A stretch of DNA of 64,000 nucleotides. It comes from Whitmania pigra. Lineage: Eukaryota > Annelida > Clitellata > Hirudinida > Haemopidae. How positions within the stretch are numbered: the first letter of the stretch is position 1; every line of letters begins with the position of its first letter. The notes under the pieces were generated by a model. The model made no database searches and was not told where the DNA came from. It saw only the letters and a program-made list of their open reading frames with translations. The stretch lies in contig JAJTWR010000428.1 of assembly GCA_021613335.1 (NCBI GenBank), positions 498,606-562,605 of the forward strand, in the 5' to 3' direction. Positions 43,679 to 56,695 of this stretch are shown here, piece by piece. The position numbers and the translations under genes were made by a program.

Positions 43679-45276
43679 TCAGTAAAAACTTTCAATTTCA
43701 CGACAGTAAATCTTGTAAATCTCGTGTCTTTTCATTTTCATAGTTAGACCTCGAGTAAAATAATCACTTGAATAAAATATCCAAAAAATAGAAGCTTTTT
43801 TTTTTAAGTATAAATGAAGACTACCAAACTTAATATAACAATTAAAATTATTTACAAAATAGAATTTCAAAAACTTTTATTACCTAGTTCTCCGCCTATC
43901 ACGGAAAAATCATGTGGCAAAATCAACCACTTTTGGATGCACTGGGTCCTGGAAAGAGCCTTCTCGTTGACTTTGTCGATGCCCTTTTGAATTGCATTCA
44001 TGATCAAGGAATCTTTAGTACTTAAGATTTCTGAGACCTTCCTGCAAATTAATTTTTTTAAAAAGACTAATTTTTTAGCTTGACGAAAGTTATTGTCAAT
44101 GCAATTTTTTCACAACTTCATGATTTCATCTAACGTCGCATTTGATCCAATTCTTCGACACCATTCCAAAGCAGAATGATCCAGATTGTCTGTTGGTCTT
44201 CCATTTTTTGGGTCAACTTCAGACTTTTTTCATGAAAATGTTGTTAAAACAATAAAAAGAAATACAGCATTAAAAAGATAAATGTCATAATGGCTTATTA
44301 TTTTTATTCAATTTCAATTGTGTTATTTATTAAAATTATTAAAAAAAACTGTTTAACCTTGAATGTCATAAGCATCGACAAAAAACGTTTTTGTTCGCCA
44401 ATTAACACGCAATATCTGAGACAGGGAAGTTCCTTAAGTACCCTGTTTTCGATTGGTGCAGGAGCTATATTCTCTCCATCCGACGGAATTATCATCTCTT
44501 AAAGATATAAAATTAATTACAGTTCTATCATTTAATAGTATTATTCAACTAAATGTTGAATGCAAATTCGAACCTTTTATGCGACCGGTTATGGTGATGA
44601 ACCCGTCATTATCCTGCCTTCCTAAGTCTCCTGTCCGAAACCAAAATTCTTCATCGAAAGACTCTTTTGTCATTGTCATGTCGTTGAGATAACCCATGAA
44701 GATGTGTCTACCATTCCCTAAGATCTGAAATGAATAACCAGCTATTGTGAAAACAGCTGCTACAATTCGCCGTTATATTTATTAGTTTTAAACATTAATA
44801 TTTAATATATATCAAATTCGAATGTGAATTGGTTATACCTCATTTCCAATACCGCCACACTCCTGAAACTTGGTCTTAAATCCAGGAATGGTTTTTCCAA
44901 CTGAATATTTCTTGTAGTTAGACAAAGTGTTTGTCGTAAATGAACCTGATTTATTTTTTGTTGTTATAGATATTTGCAGAATTATTTTGAAATCGCTGTA
45001 AGAACTCATTTAAAACATGTTTACCGACCAGACGACTCAGAAAGTCCATACGCTTCGAGAAGTGCGATGCCCCTTGAGCTAAAAAAATCAAGTACTTCTT
45101 TTTTGCAAGGAACTCCCCCAGTCAATATCAAACGACATCGATCGAGACCCAATTTGTTTCTAATATCCATTTGATCCATAAGACATGATTCATGCCTTGT
45201 AAAAGGAATTATATAAATAAATATGATAAAGACTGTTAAATTGAAATAGATTTTTTCTTCGGCCATATATAATATA

Positions 45277-45311
<35 letters not shown>

Positions 45312-48196
45312 TTATGAATTTTGAAAAGAAATCATAAATACTTTTATGATAAAATAATAACAATTGTTGACTATTTACCTCGTGGAATCTAAAGATTCCT
45401 TACAAATGACCTGCTTTTCAGAACCTATCACCGCCTCCATCAACATTTCCCAAACCCTCGGAACTCCGAAAAATATGGTTGGACGAACTTTTTGGAGACT
45501 TTGGATCAACGATCCCTACCCATTTATCAGGATTAATTAATAATCAAAACATCCTTAACGTTTTAGCCATATCCAATCGCAACCCACTTTTAGTGCACAG
45601 GGTTTGGCAAAGTAAGTAGTTCCTCCACCACTAACCAGTGGGCAATATGTATCCATCATAAGGCCACCCACGTTAGCAAGAGGCAGGTAGGACAACACAG
45701 TGTGAGGAGGGAAGATCTGCCCTTCATTGAAGTTATGGAGAAAGGTTTTCATGGGAAAGATCATCTATTTGGAGTAAACAATTTGATTTAAGTTATTAAA
45801 ACATCTAATCCAAATTATTGGATATTGGCTGATGTCCAAAGTAAAACTTGACAGTTATAGGTTAATGAGAGTATACATGTCTATGTTTACGGCTGAGGAT
45901 GCATATGTCTGAAGTATCAGGTTTTATGTTCGTAATTTGCATATCGATAAAAAACAAACCGCGAAAATGACGGTGACGAGTTGTATGTATAGTATGCATT
46001 GTATAAACTAGTACTACAAAATCATGCAATGGCTCAAACCGCCCTGGAACAAGTCCGTAACTCGACCTTTTGTTAGTAAAGTGGAAATATTTGAATATAG
46101 TACTGAACGCCTATGTACTGCACTGCCTGAAATTTTATTCACAACCACACGAAAATTAGCTTTCTTCAGTCCACATAACTTCTGATGGCGGGACTTTACG
46201 CTGTGCACCGCTGATAAAAAAACTCTCGATTACATGATTTCAACAATGCTCACATTGTCGTGACTGCGCATCACCAGTTTTGGCTCTCCGGTTGTACCTG
46301 ACTAAAGTGAAATAGAGGTCAGTGCTCATTTCACGAGTTAGGTTTACCTAACAAGAACTTACAGTGCATAGAATAGTGCAGCACTTGTGGGGAGCCATGT
46401 TCATGATTCTCCTCTCAAACTCTTCTGCACAATCGTCAATGGTCATCTCCATGATTTCCTTCCACTATTCGTAAAAGTTGTTTTGTCACAAAACAATTTA
46501 CAGCTTTTTTTGACTTTAAGATGATTTAGTTCATTACTATAAGAAGTAAATTCAAAATGACTAAGATTATTAAGATGTTATTATGTCAGTATCAATAGTT
46601 TACAAAATTGCTTACTGAATACACTTTTTTGTGGACACCCTGTGGCTGTCCTCTGTACTGAATTATGGCTTTGAGGCGTGGCAAGTCGTCTGCTATTTTT
46701 AAAACACTTTGCAGCAGTTTGTCATCTTCCACAACAATTATGTTGCATTTGGTGGTGTCCGCTATTTGACGAATAGTCTCTTCGTGGCTCAAATAGTGAA
46801 TACCAGTTGTCACGCCACTAAACATGCATGAAACATAGTTAGCCAAAGCATTTTGAAATTCGCTTTAAATCAGCTGCTATGAGAATATGTGAATAATACG
46901 TTGTGATGACAAATTGTTGAAGTTTTGAGAAAATGAAAGAATTTGTATTTTAAAAAGCTATATTCCTATGAATTAGTTATTAAATACTGGGTTTTGTGGA
47001 AAGAGATAATGAATTATTTTTTATAACGCTTTTTTAGTCTACCCAGCAAAGATTGTTCCATAGTAGAATATGATCCAATGAGCAGAGTTGAAGCCGATTA
47101 TTCCAACTCCGTGATAACTTTCAAGTCCGAGCTTTGGATAATGTGAAGATATTTATATAAATAGACTGCTTTAGATAATATAGTTATTATAGTGTATTCA
47201 TGAATTACACAAATTTATTTGCAATTACAAGAGTAAAATAATTTTCAAAATTATTATGAATGAGATTATTCAAATATGATACCTTGATAAATGTTTTGGC
47301 TACATGAGTGACAGATTCATAAAATCTTCTGTAGGTGTAAATATCTTCAACGTCATCGTGTGAGTCCACTTCAATTCAACATTTGACGGAAAAAAATACT
47401 TCTCCCAAGTTTGTGTTTATGTGCTATTCAACTAACTAACCGAGTGCAATCTTGTCGAGATTCTTTTCAGCCACCTTCTTGAATGCAGTCACAACGGATA
47501 TTGGAGGATCAGAAGCAATCTCCTCATCGTTTGCTCTCAACTTGACCGCTTGATCAGGTAACCAGGTTATGTAAGAATCTGATGGACAAAGCTGATCGGG
47601 TCCTATTAAAATATGAATTATGATTAATTAGTGACATTATTGGTTTGCTCACAGATTAAACAATACATGTATAAATATTGTTGTAAACTTTTTTAAGTAA
47701 AGTTTTTGTAAAGTTTTTGGAAATTAATTAAGTTTATATTTCATTATATTTGGTATTTTTTTCGGGCACGTGGTATCTTTATTATTGCTATAGAAAGGTT
47801 CTCGCTATTCACCTGACATTCAGCGAGAATGCAAACAACTGAGAAGCCCAAATATCCATTTGCATCCTTAAGTCCTCAATCCTTAAACACTTAACTTCTG
47901 TTATTCAGTTCCGTTAACTGAATACTTGCTCTAATAAACTTATTAGTTAACTTATTAATTTGCGGACTTCCGGGTTATTTTAATATTAAATAATTACCAA
48001 TGTTAAATAGAAAAGTAACTTTAATCTTAATTTAAAATTATTTTGAGGCTTCAATATTTAGTAATATATTTTCAATACGAATTCATTGGGTTGCTTAATT
48101 TGTAATATAAATTGAAACCAGTCATAATTCTAGAATAGATTATTAAAGTATAAATTCTTAATTCTCACCACCGTGAGAATTCACCGAGTCTGCCAT
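43679..48196 (-). CDS. Gene G: ACSBG-like long-chain acyl-CoA synthetase, complete
   Basis: Sixteen exons: 48172-48196, 47441-47602, 47283-47368, 47043-47131, 46616-46817, 46363-46464, 46254-46301, 45588-45764, 45379-45515, 45029-45195, 44839-44945, 44574-44724, 44358-44497, 44135-44223, 43884-44041, 43679-43749. They join to 1911 nt, 636 residues, MADSVNSHG to IESFY and TGA. If the stronger donor three bases further on is used, one glycine is added. Motifs: SGTTGEPKLVMRSHDN, YGLSESSG, WFRTGDLG, GRIKG, DGENIAPAPIENRV and GGELG. Except for PKL in place of PKG, the adenylation motifs are close to the family norm, so activity is plausible. Intron 7 carries the right-hand part of a hAT MITE. Confidence 0.92.
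45827..46213 (+). mobile_element. hAT-type MITE, right part, in intron 7 of gene G
   Basis: Contains GGCTGATGTCCA near its left edge, as in F and I, and ends CTGTGCACCGCTG, the inverse of the CAG-x2-GTGCACA start. The left terminal repeat is missing. Comparison with intron 7 of gene I (60691-61143) shows the shared segments with substantial divergence. Confidence 0.6.
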
Positions 48197-49130
48197 TTGT
48201 AATGTTCCGCTTAATCTGTTGTGATGTCTTCCTTAAAATACCTATTCTGCATTTTATGATTTATTGCTCCTTCTGTGTTGCAGTCAACTTAAGCGGTGGT
48301 ATGTTTCAACATATGTTCCAAACGTCCTTGGTCATAATTCAGGATGTGCTAATTTATTGCTGGAATTTTGAATAAAACATTCCATGTAAAAATTTGAGCA
48401 TTTTCTGGCTTCATATATCTTCATTTACATGCATACATATGGTGCCAGCAATTTTAGTTAGATTACAACAGTAATTCGAGTCTTAAACTCTTAAAAGGAC
48501 CAAAATATCTGTCTTAAGATACAATCAAACATAAATATTGTGAAGTATAATATGGCAATATTTTATTATTATTAATTTTATATATATAAGATGAAAAATT
48601 TACTTAAATTGTAATTGTAACTTGTAATTGCAACTTCATTTATATAGCGCCATATGCATAGCGTCAGAGGTGCTTCTTGTAACAATTTATATAGCGCTCC
48701 TTCCCAAGGGCGCTGGTGGCAATGCAGGCTGGGTTTCGAACACGACACATTCCGACTGTTGCCATTACCGCCGTATGCAGGCAATTAACCCATTCGGCTA
48801 ACATGCACGCCAAATTACTTTTATTGCTTCAACAGGGGGCATACCAAAATAGTGAAGGACCAAAATATCTGTCTTAAACCATTAAAATACAAGAGATTCT
48901 ACCATATAATGAAATACAAATATCGTGTAGTATAATATGGCAAATATTTGCTTGTAATATTAATATTACATTGAGAAAGATAATATTTAGAGATAAGATA
49001 AATACTTTACTTAAATTACTCTTACTGTTTTAATATGACCCTTCAAAAAATATTATTTCTAATTTCTAATATTTTGATCTGACACCAGAAATAATTCAGG
49101 ATATCTTAAAATACCTTTTTGCAGAACTTA
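48197..49130 (-). promoter_or_regulatory. 5' flank of gene G, shared with F, H and I
   Basis: The first roughly 360 bp upstream of the start repeat the block seen at F, H and I. Further upstream, the stretch with GGGGGCATA-x-CAAAATAG near 48835 is shared with the flank of gene I (63106). A SINE is inserted at 48611-48811. Confidence 0.4.
48611..48811 (-). mobile_element. tRNA-derived SINE, near-complete, upstream of gene G
   Basis: Reading the minus strand: head GGCGTGCATGTTAGCCGAAT, B-box GTTCGAAACCC, then a body with AAGGAGCGCTATATAAATTG and the LINE-like tail (CTCTGACGCTATGCATATGG, CGCTATATAAATGAAG), ending in ACAATTAC repeats. AAATT flanks it at 48606-48610 and 48812-48816. The matching position upstream of gene I (63078 onwards, TTTACTTAAATTACTTTTAT) has no insertion. 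Confidence 0.9.
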
Positions 49131-49219
49131 TTTTCTTGTTTATCACTAGTTTTATAATTAACTTAATCAACACAAATTATAATAAACTTTCTTTGAGGAG
49201 ACTTATTACCATATTCAAT

Positions 49220-50265
49220 TTACTCTAGATCTGAATAGACTTTATTGTGCCCACCCAGGGGTTGTCCTCTGAACAGAATTATTGCTTTCAGGTGTGGCAA
49301 GTCATCTGCTATTTTATCATCTTCAACAACCTTAATTTTGCATTTGGCCAAGTCCGCTGTGTGACGGATTTTTTTCACAAAAGCCAAATAGTGTATGCCA
49401 GCTGTCAAGCCGCGAAGAAAATTAGTTTTCAAAACCATTATTAAATTTGTTATAAATCTGTTAATATGAGCATATTTAATTAATATGTTGAGGTTAAAAC
49501 AAATAAAAAATGTATCGTTAAATACATTACAAGTTACGTTGTGTGGAGTAAGATAATCAATTAAAATTTGCTGGTTCATGTGAATAGATTGCTTTAAATA
49601 ATATAATTATTATAATGTATTCCTTAATTACATCAGTTTATTTGCAATTACAAAAGTAAAAAAAAAATCAAAATTATTATATGAGGTTATTGAAATAAGA
49701 AACCTTCAAAAAATGTTTTGGCCACATGGTAAAAGTATTGTTTCCAATAAATGTTGAATTGAAGTGATGAAGTCACTTGAGTGACAGATTCATTAAATCT
49801 TTTGTAGGTGTATATATCTTAAACCTCAAGTCCACTTCAATTCAACATTTGTTGGAAACAATTCTTTCAGAAACTATCTTCCAAGTTTGTGTTTATGTTC
49901 TAATCAACCCACCCAATGCAATCCTACTAGGATTTTACTTTTCAGCAACCTCCTTGAAGGAAGTCACAACGAATACTGGAGGAACAGAAGCAATCTCCTC
50001 ATTGTCGACTATCAATTGAACTTCTTGATCAGGCAAACAGGCTTTGCAAAAATCGTTCTGATAAAGCTGGTCCGATCATATTAAAATAGGAATTAAGATT
50101 AAGCATTAATAGTATATGGATAAATCATCGATTCAACAAAATATGTAAATATATATAATTTTTACCAATAAGGCATAACTTTAATCTTGATAAAAATCTA
50201 TTTAGAAGTGCCAATATTTATTTAAGTGAAAAATTTCTCAATATCATGATGTTGCATCGAATCAT
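49220..50265 (-). pseudogene. Remnant J: decayed ACSBG copy (exons 1, 2, 3, 5)
   Basis: Exon 1 relic 50245-50265 has a 5-base deletion and AT in place of the donor. Exon 2 is at about 49913-50075 with an in-frame TAA. Exon 3 lies at about 49702-49832 and carries an insertion. Exon 5 (49220-49415) reads LTAGIHYLAFVKKIRHTADL and then VVEDDKIADDLPHLKAII, lacking seven residues and both splice signals. Exon 4 and all exons from 6 on are absent. The residues resemble the F-I group. It lies between G and H. Confidence 0.88.
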
Positions 50266-50846
50266 TTTCTGAAAATTCTGAGTTTTTTTTGCAAAGACTC
50301 TAAGTAGATCTTTATAGATATTTTGTCCGACCTATTTATTTAGAATTTTTACTTTGTTGCTTTTAGTTTCACTTGTTATATTTTCCCTTGTTATAAGCCC
50401 GCCATCTTAAAAACATTCGCCAGACTGTTTTCGACGTCAGTTATCTATGCCATGTGCTTAAATCAGCAGGTGTTCCAACCGCACTTCAATGACTTCGGAT
50501 ATGTTCACCTCATGCATTAGTAATAATCAAGAAGCGCATAACACATTCCCAACGAACAATACAAACTTTTAAAAACTTCCATAAGCTGTTTTTTGAATAA
50601 TTATTGCAAAGATATCTGTTATTACCAAATAAGTAATCAATTTATTTATGACACAACTATTTGTCATTGTAATATAATCATGGTAGAACAGATTTTACTT
50701 CAAATTTCATAAATTTTATTTTTTAAATAAACATCTGAAAATTTGTCAAGATCAAGAATATAGTTCGTGAATGTAATATATGATATATTATAAATCTTTC
50801 TTGTGCAGCAGGTTAATGATGTTTGTTAGTTTAAATCTAATCCCTC
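50266..50846. other. Flank of remnant J and 3' flank of gene H
   Basis: The stretch to about 50570 is the duplicated upstream flank also found at 42477-42790 and 55178-55500. The rest matches the DNA downstream of gene G. No gene was recognised. Confidence 0.6.
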
Positions 50847-53800
50847 TCAGTAAAAACTTTCAATTTCACGACAGTAAATCTTGTAAATCTCGTGTCTTTT
50901 CATTTTCAAACTTGGACCTAGAGTAAAATATCCACTTTAATAAATTATCAAAAATAAATATATAAATGAAGCCTACCAAACTTAGTACAACAATTAAAAT
51001 TATTTACAAAATAGAATTTTAAAAGCATTTACCCAGTTCTCCGCCGATCACGGAAAAATCATGTGGCAAAATCAACCACTTTTGGATGCACTGGGTCCTG
51101 GAAAGAGCCTTCTCGTTGACTTTGTCGATGCCCTTTTGAATTGCATTCGTGATCAAGGGATCTTTAGAACTTAAGATTTCTGAGACTTTCCTGCAAATTA
51201 ATTTTTTTTCAAAAAGACTAATTTTTTAGCGAGAAACCAACATACCTTGACGAAAGTTATTTTCAATGCAAATTTTTCACAATTTCATGATTTCATCTAA
51301 CGTCGCATTTGATCCAATTCTTCGACACCATTCCAAAGCAGAATGATCCAGATTGTCTGTTGGTCTTCCATTTGTTGGGTCAACTTCAGACTTTTTTCAT
51401 GAAAATGTTGTTTAAACAATAAAAATAAATGTAGCACTAAAAAAGATAAATGTCATAATGGTTAAGGTATTTTTTCAATTTAATTCGTGTTATTTATTAA
51501 GATTATTAAAAAAACTTTTAAACCTTGAATGTCATAAGCATCGACAAAAAGCGTTTTTGCTCCCCAATTAACACACAATATCTGAGACAGGGAAGTTCCT
51601 TAAGTACCCTGTTTTCGATTGGTGCTGGAGCTATGTTCTCTCCATCCGACGGAATTATCATCTCTGAAAGGTATAAAATTAATTACAGTTCTAACCTTTA
51701 ATAGTATTATTCAACTAAATCCTGAATGCAAATTCAAACCTTTTATGCGACCGGTTATGGTGATGAACCCGTCATCATCCTGCCTTCCTAAGTCTCCTGT
51801 CCGAAACCAAAATTCTTCATCGAAAGACTCTTTTGTCATTGTCATGTCGTTGAGATAACCCATGAAGATGTGTCTACCATTCCCTAAGATCTGAAATGAA
51901 TAACCAGCTATTGTGAAAACAGCTGCTACAATTCGCCGTTATATTTATTAGTTTTAAACATTAATATTTAATATATATCAAATTCGAATGTGAATTGGTT
52001 AATAATACCTCATTTCCAATACCGCCACACTCCTGAAACTTGGTCTTAAATCCAGGAATGGTTTTTCCAACTGAAGATTTTTTGTGGTTTGACAAGGTGT
52101 TTATCGTATGTGAACCTGATTTGTTTTAGGTATTTGTAGAATTATTTTTAAATCGCTATAAGAACTCATTTAAAAAAATTTTACTTACCACATTCAGTAA
52201 GTCCATACGATTCGAAGAGTGTGATGCCCGATGAGTTGAAAAAATCAATTACTTCTTTTTTGCAAGGAACTCCCCCAATCGATGTTGAACGACATCGATC
52301 GAGCCCCAATTTGTTTCTAATATCCATTTGATCCATAAGACATGATTCATGCCTGGCAGAAGGAATTAGCCAAATAAATATGATAAGAATTTTAAATTGA
52401 AATAGATATTTTCTTCGGCCATATACAATACAATAATTATATTATCAATTAAAAAAAAACTCATAAATATTTTGATAATAAAATAATAACAATTGTTATT
52501 TTGACTATTTACCTCGAGAAATCTAAGGATTCCTTGCAAGTGACCTTCTTTTCAGAACCTATCACCGCCTCCATCAACATTTCCCAAGCCCTCGGAACTC
52601 CGAAAAATATGGTTGGACGAACTTTTCGGAGACTTTGGATCAACGATCCCTACCCATTTATCAGGAATAATTAATAATCAAAACATCCTTAACATATTAG
52701 CCACGGCAGGTAGCTACCCACTTTGAGCGCACAAGGTCTGGCAAAATAAGTAGTTCCTCCACTAATCAGAGGCCAATAAATGTCCTGCAAAAGGCCACCC
52801 ACGTTACTCAGGGGCAGGTAAGACAAAACAGTGTCAGGAGGAAAGATCTGCCCTTCATTGGTTTGATGGACAAGGGTTTTCATGTAAAAGATCATCTATT
52901 TGAAGTAAACAATTTGATATAAGTTATTCAAGTACTGATTGTACCTCTCGTTTCTTTTCTCAACGTTTTGCTGTTTGATAGCTGGCAGGTAAGAAGCTTC
53001 TGTCCTCTACCCACTTAATAAAATAAAATAAAAAACAATGCTCACATTGTCGTGACTGCGCATCACCAGTTTTGGCTGCCCAGTTGTACCTGACTAAAGT
53101 GAAATAGAGGTCAGTGCTCATTTTACGAGTTACGTTTACCTAACAAGAACTTACAGTGCATAGAATAGTGCAGCACTTGTTGGGAGCCATGTTCTTGATT
53201 CTCCTCTCAAACTCTTCTTCATAATCGTCAACGGTCATCTCCATGATTTCTTTCCACTATTCGTAAAAGATGTTTTTTTATCAAAATAATTTACAGCTTT
53301 TTTTGACTTTAAGATGATAGGGTTCATTACTATAAGAAGTAAATTTGAATGACTAAGATTATTTAGATTTTATTATGTCAGTATCAATAGTTTACAAAAT
53401 TTCTTACTGAATACACTTTTTTGTGGACACCCTGTGGCTGTCCTCTGTACTGAATTATGGCTTTGAGGCGTGGCAAGTCGTTAGCTATTTTTAAAACACT
53501 TTGCAGCAGTTTGTCATCTTCAACAACAATTATGTTGCATTTGGTGGTGTCCGCTATTCGACGAATAGTCTCTTCGTGGCTCAAATAGTGAATACCAGTT
53601 GTCACGCCACTAAATATGCATGGAACATAGTTAGCCAAAGCATTTTGAAATTCGTTTTAAATCAGCTGCTATGAGAATATGTGAATAATACGTTGTGATG
53701 ACAAATTGTTGAAGTTTTGAAAAAAATGAAAGAATTTGTATTTTAAAAAGCTATAGTCCTATGAATTAGTTATTAATTACTGGGTTTTGTGGAAAGAGAT

Positions 53801-54700
53801 AATGAATTATTTTTTATAATGTTTTTTTAGTCTACCCAGCAAAGATTGTCCCATAGTAGAATATGATCCAATGAGCAGAGTTGAAGCCAATTATTCCAAC
53901 TCCGTGATAACTTTCAAGTCCGAGCTTTGGAGAAAGTGAGGATATTTATATAAGTAGACTGCTTTAGATAATATAGTTATTATAGTGTATTCATGAATTA
54001 CACAAATTTATTTGCAATTACAAGAGTAAAATATTTTTCAAAATTATTATGAATGAGATTATTCAAATATGATACCTTGATAAATGTTTTGGCCACATGA
54101 GTGACAGATTCATAAAATCTTCTGTAGGTGTAAATATCTTCAACCTCATCGTTTGAATCCACTTCAATTCAACATTTGATGGAAAAAATATTTTTAGTAA
54201 CTATCTTCCAAGTTTGTATTTATGTCCTATTCAACTAACTAACCGAGTGCAATCCTATCAGGATACTTTTCAGCAACCTCCTTGAATGCAGTCACAACGG
54301 ATATTGGAGGATCAGAAGCAATCTCCTCATCGTTTGCTCTCAACTTGACCGCTTGATCAGGTAACCAGGTTATGTAAGAATCTGATGGGCAAAGCTGATC
54401 TGGTCCTATTAAAATAATTATTATGATTAATTAGTGAAATTATTGGTTTGCTCACAGACATGCATGTAAACATATTAAATATTTACAAATGTTTAATAGA
54501 AACATAACTTTAATTTTAATTTAAAATTAATTAGATCCTTCAATATTTAGTATCACATTTTCAGTACGAATCCATTGGGTGGCTTAATTTGTAATATAAA
54601 ATGAAAGCAATGATAATTCTACTAGATTATTAAAGTATCTAGATTGTTAAAGTATAAATTCTTAATTCTCACCATCGTGAGATTTGAACGAGTCTGCCAT
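50847..54700 (-). CDS. Gene H: ACSBG-like long-chain acyl-CoA synthetase, complete
   Basis: Sixteen exons: 54673-54700, 54244-54405, 54076-54161, 53836-53924, 53408-53609, 53155-53256, 53046-53093, 52722-52895, 52513-52649, 52189-52352, 52009-52115, 51740-51890, 51524-51663, 51302-51390, 51033-51190, 50847-50917. They join to 1908 nt, 635 residues, MADSFKSHDG to IESFY and TGA. Motifs: SGTTGQPKLVMRSHDN, YGLTECG, WFRTGDLG, DGENIAPAPIENRV and GGELG. Two small deletions keep the frame: one Gly lost from the SGGGTTYF stretch of exon 8, and one residue near the end of exon 10. The first-exon donor used by other copies is mutated, but a GTGAGA three bases on restores splicing in phase. Parts are near identical to G and others to I. 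Confidence 0.91.
52939..53033 (-). repeat. Short dispersed repeat with (TTTTA)n end, intron 7 of gene H
   Basis: On the minus strand: TATTAAGTGGGTAGAGGACA, then GAAGCTTCTTACCTGCCA, then CAAACAGCAAAACGTTGAG and AAACGAGAGG. The same sequence occurs in plus orientation in intron 7 of gene I (60408-60512). It is probably the 3' end of a retroposon. In H it sits where F, G and I carry hAT MITE sequence. Confidence 0.65.
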
Positions 54701-55152
54701 CTTTATTGTTCTGCTTAATCTGTTGTGATGTCTTCCTTAAAATGCGTATTCTGCATTTTATGATTTATTGCTCCTTCTGTGTTGCAATCAACTTAAGCTG
54801 TACCCTGTTTCATCATATTTTTCAAATGTCCTTCGTCATAACTCAAGATGTGCTAATTAATTGCTGGAATTTTGAATAACACATTGTAAGTACCTTTGAC
54901 AGAACTTATTTTCTTGTTTATCATTAGTTTTATAATTAACTTAATCAACACAAATTACAATAAACCTTCTTTTAGGAGTCTTATTGCTAAAGATGTATGT
55001 AAGTATTCAAGATATATATATTTAGTACTCTAGATCCGAATATTTGTTAGATTCAAGTTGTTATATAACTAAAATTAAACAATTTTATATCAATTTTCAA
55101 CAAATTTTAATTTGTACAAAAATATTTACTTAAGGGAAAAATCTCTCAATAC
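54701..55152 (-). promoter_or_regulatory. 5' flank of gene H, shared with F, G and I
   Basis: The first roughly 190 bp match the blocks upstream of F, G and I (TCTGTTGTGATGTCTTCC; TTTATTGCTCCTTCTGTG). The block is shorter here than in the others. The region from about 54890 to 55080 resembles DNA near 49120-49210. Confidence 0.4.
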
Positions 55153-55500
55153 CATGATGTTGCATCAAATCAGTCATTTTCCGACAATTTTGTGAAGTTT
55201 TTTTGCAAAGACTCTAAGTAGATCTTTATAGATATTTTGTTTTTGAGAATTTTTACTTTGTTGCTTTTAGTCTCATTTGTTACGTTTTTTATTTTTATAA
55301 GCTTGTCTAAATCATCTTAAAAACATTCGTCAGACTGATCGACGTCAGCTATCTATGCCATGTGTTTAAATCAGCAGATGTTCCAACCCTACTTCAATGA
55401 CTTCAGATATGTTCAACTCATGCCCTAGTAATAGTCAAGCAGCAAACAACACATTCCCAACAAACAATACACATTTTTAAAAACTTTTGTATGCAATTTT
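55153..55500 (-). pseudogene. Stray ACSBG first exon with intact donor (H-I gap)
   Basis: ATG at 55177 opens MTDLMQHHG and is followed by GTATTGAG, so unlike its counterparts at 42452 and 50245 it keeps a GT donor in the right phase for exon 2 of gene H (54405). It lies about 450 bp upstream of exon 1 of H. It could be an alternative first exon of H or the last trace of a deleted gene. Confidence 0.6.
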
Positions 55501-56004
55501 CGAAATTATTAGAACTTTATAGATCGACCAATGTCCTCAAAACCTGCAAAGTTGTGTATTTTCGTTCTTGTGGCAATAATATGGAAAGGCCTTTCAATTC
55601 ACTTAAAAACAACAATATTTCTTATCTACAGCATAATTTAAAATGAAAGTTTAAGAAGCATTATTATTTCGTATCTAACATATCTGTCATATAATTTAAA
55701 TGTTTTTTAATGTGCTTAAATTAGTCCAAAATTTGTGTTATTTTTAAGCCAGGTTGATGTTTCAGAAAGTTCTGTTTCGGTAATTTATAGAAGAACTGAG
55801 TGAGTCATACCATCTTTTAGTTTGATCTCCAAATAATATTTATTTTTAATAATGTATTCGATAATTTAATGTATATAATAAATAATTAATATATTGAAGT
55901 ATCTCTATATAATATTTGACTTTTCAATAGATTGCTTAAATTGACTAAATTATTAATGGGTAAAAAAAGTAGATAATTAAATAATAAATAAATTACTTAA
56001 AAAC

Positions 56005-56270
<266 letters not shown>

Positions 56271-56695
56271 GCTGTTCCAGACGGCGGGCGAGGCATAAGA
56301 GAAGCCTCGTTTGACTATGGATGATTTATGAACTGGTTGGTGAAGATGAATTATAGAAGATGAGCAGATGCGATCGAGGATGTGACTGTGGCGAATGAGA
56401 TGATAGAGATAGGGGGGATTGAATGTAGTTAAGGTACGATAGGTGAGCAAAAACATTTTGTAAATGATGCGATGATGTATGGGTAGCCAGTGCAGTTGCG
56501 TCAGGGCCTCGGAGCTGTTAAGATTAGGATCAAAAAGGACAAGTTTAGCTATCTTGTTTTGAATGCGCTGAAGGGAGGGGATAAGGGAGGCTGAAGCGTC
56601 ATACAGGAGCGAGTTGTAGTAGTCAAGGCGGGAGAGGACCAGGCTGCGTGCGAGAGCAGCAGTCATGTCGACCGAGAGGAGTGGGCGGATATGTG
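56271..56695 (-). mobile_element. CR1/L2-like LINE fragment
   Basis: Minus-strand frame from about 56666 reads MTAALARSLVLSRLDYYNSL and on through NKIAKLVLFDPNLNSSEALT to RGFSYASPAVWNSL, then runs into the TAA tract. It is the C-terminal part of the same reverse transcriptase protein as the copy in gene C. The element's usual 3' end has been replaced by, or lost into, the microsatellite. Confidence 0.88.
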
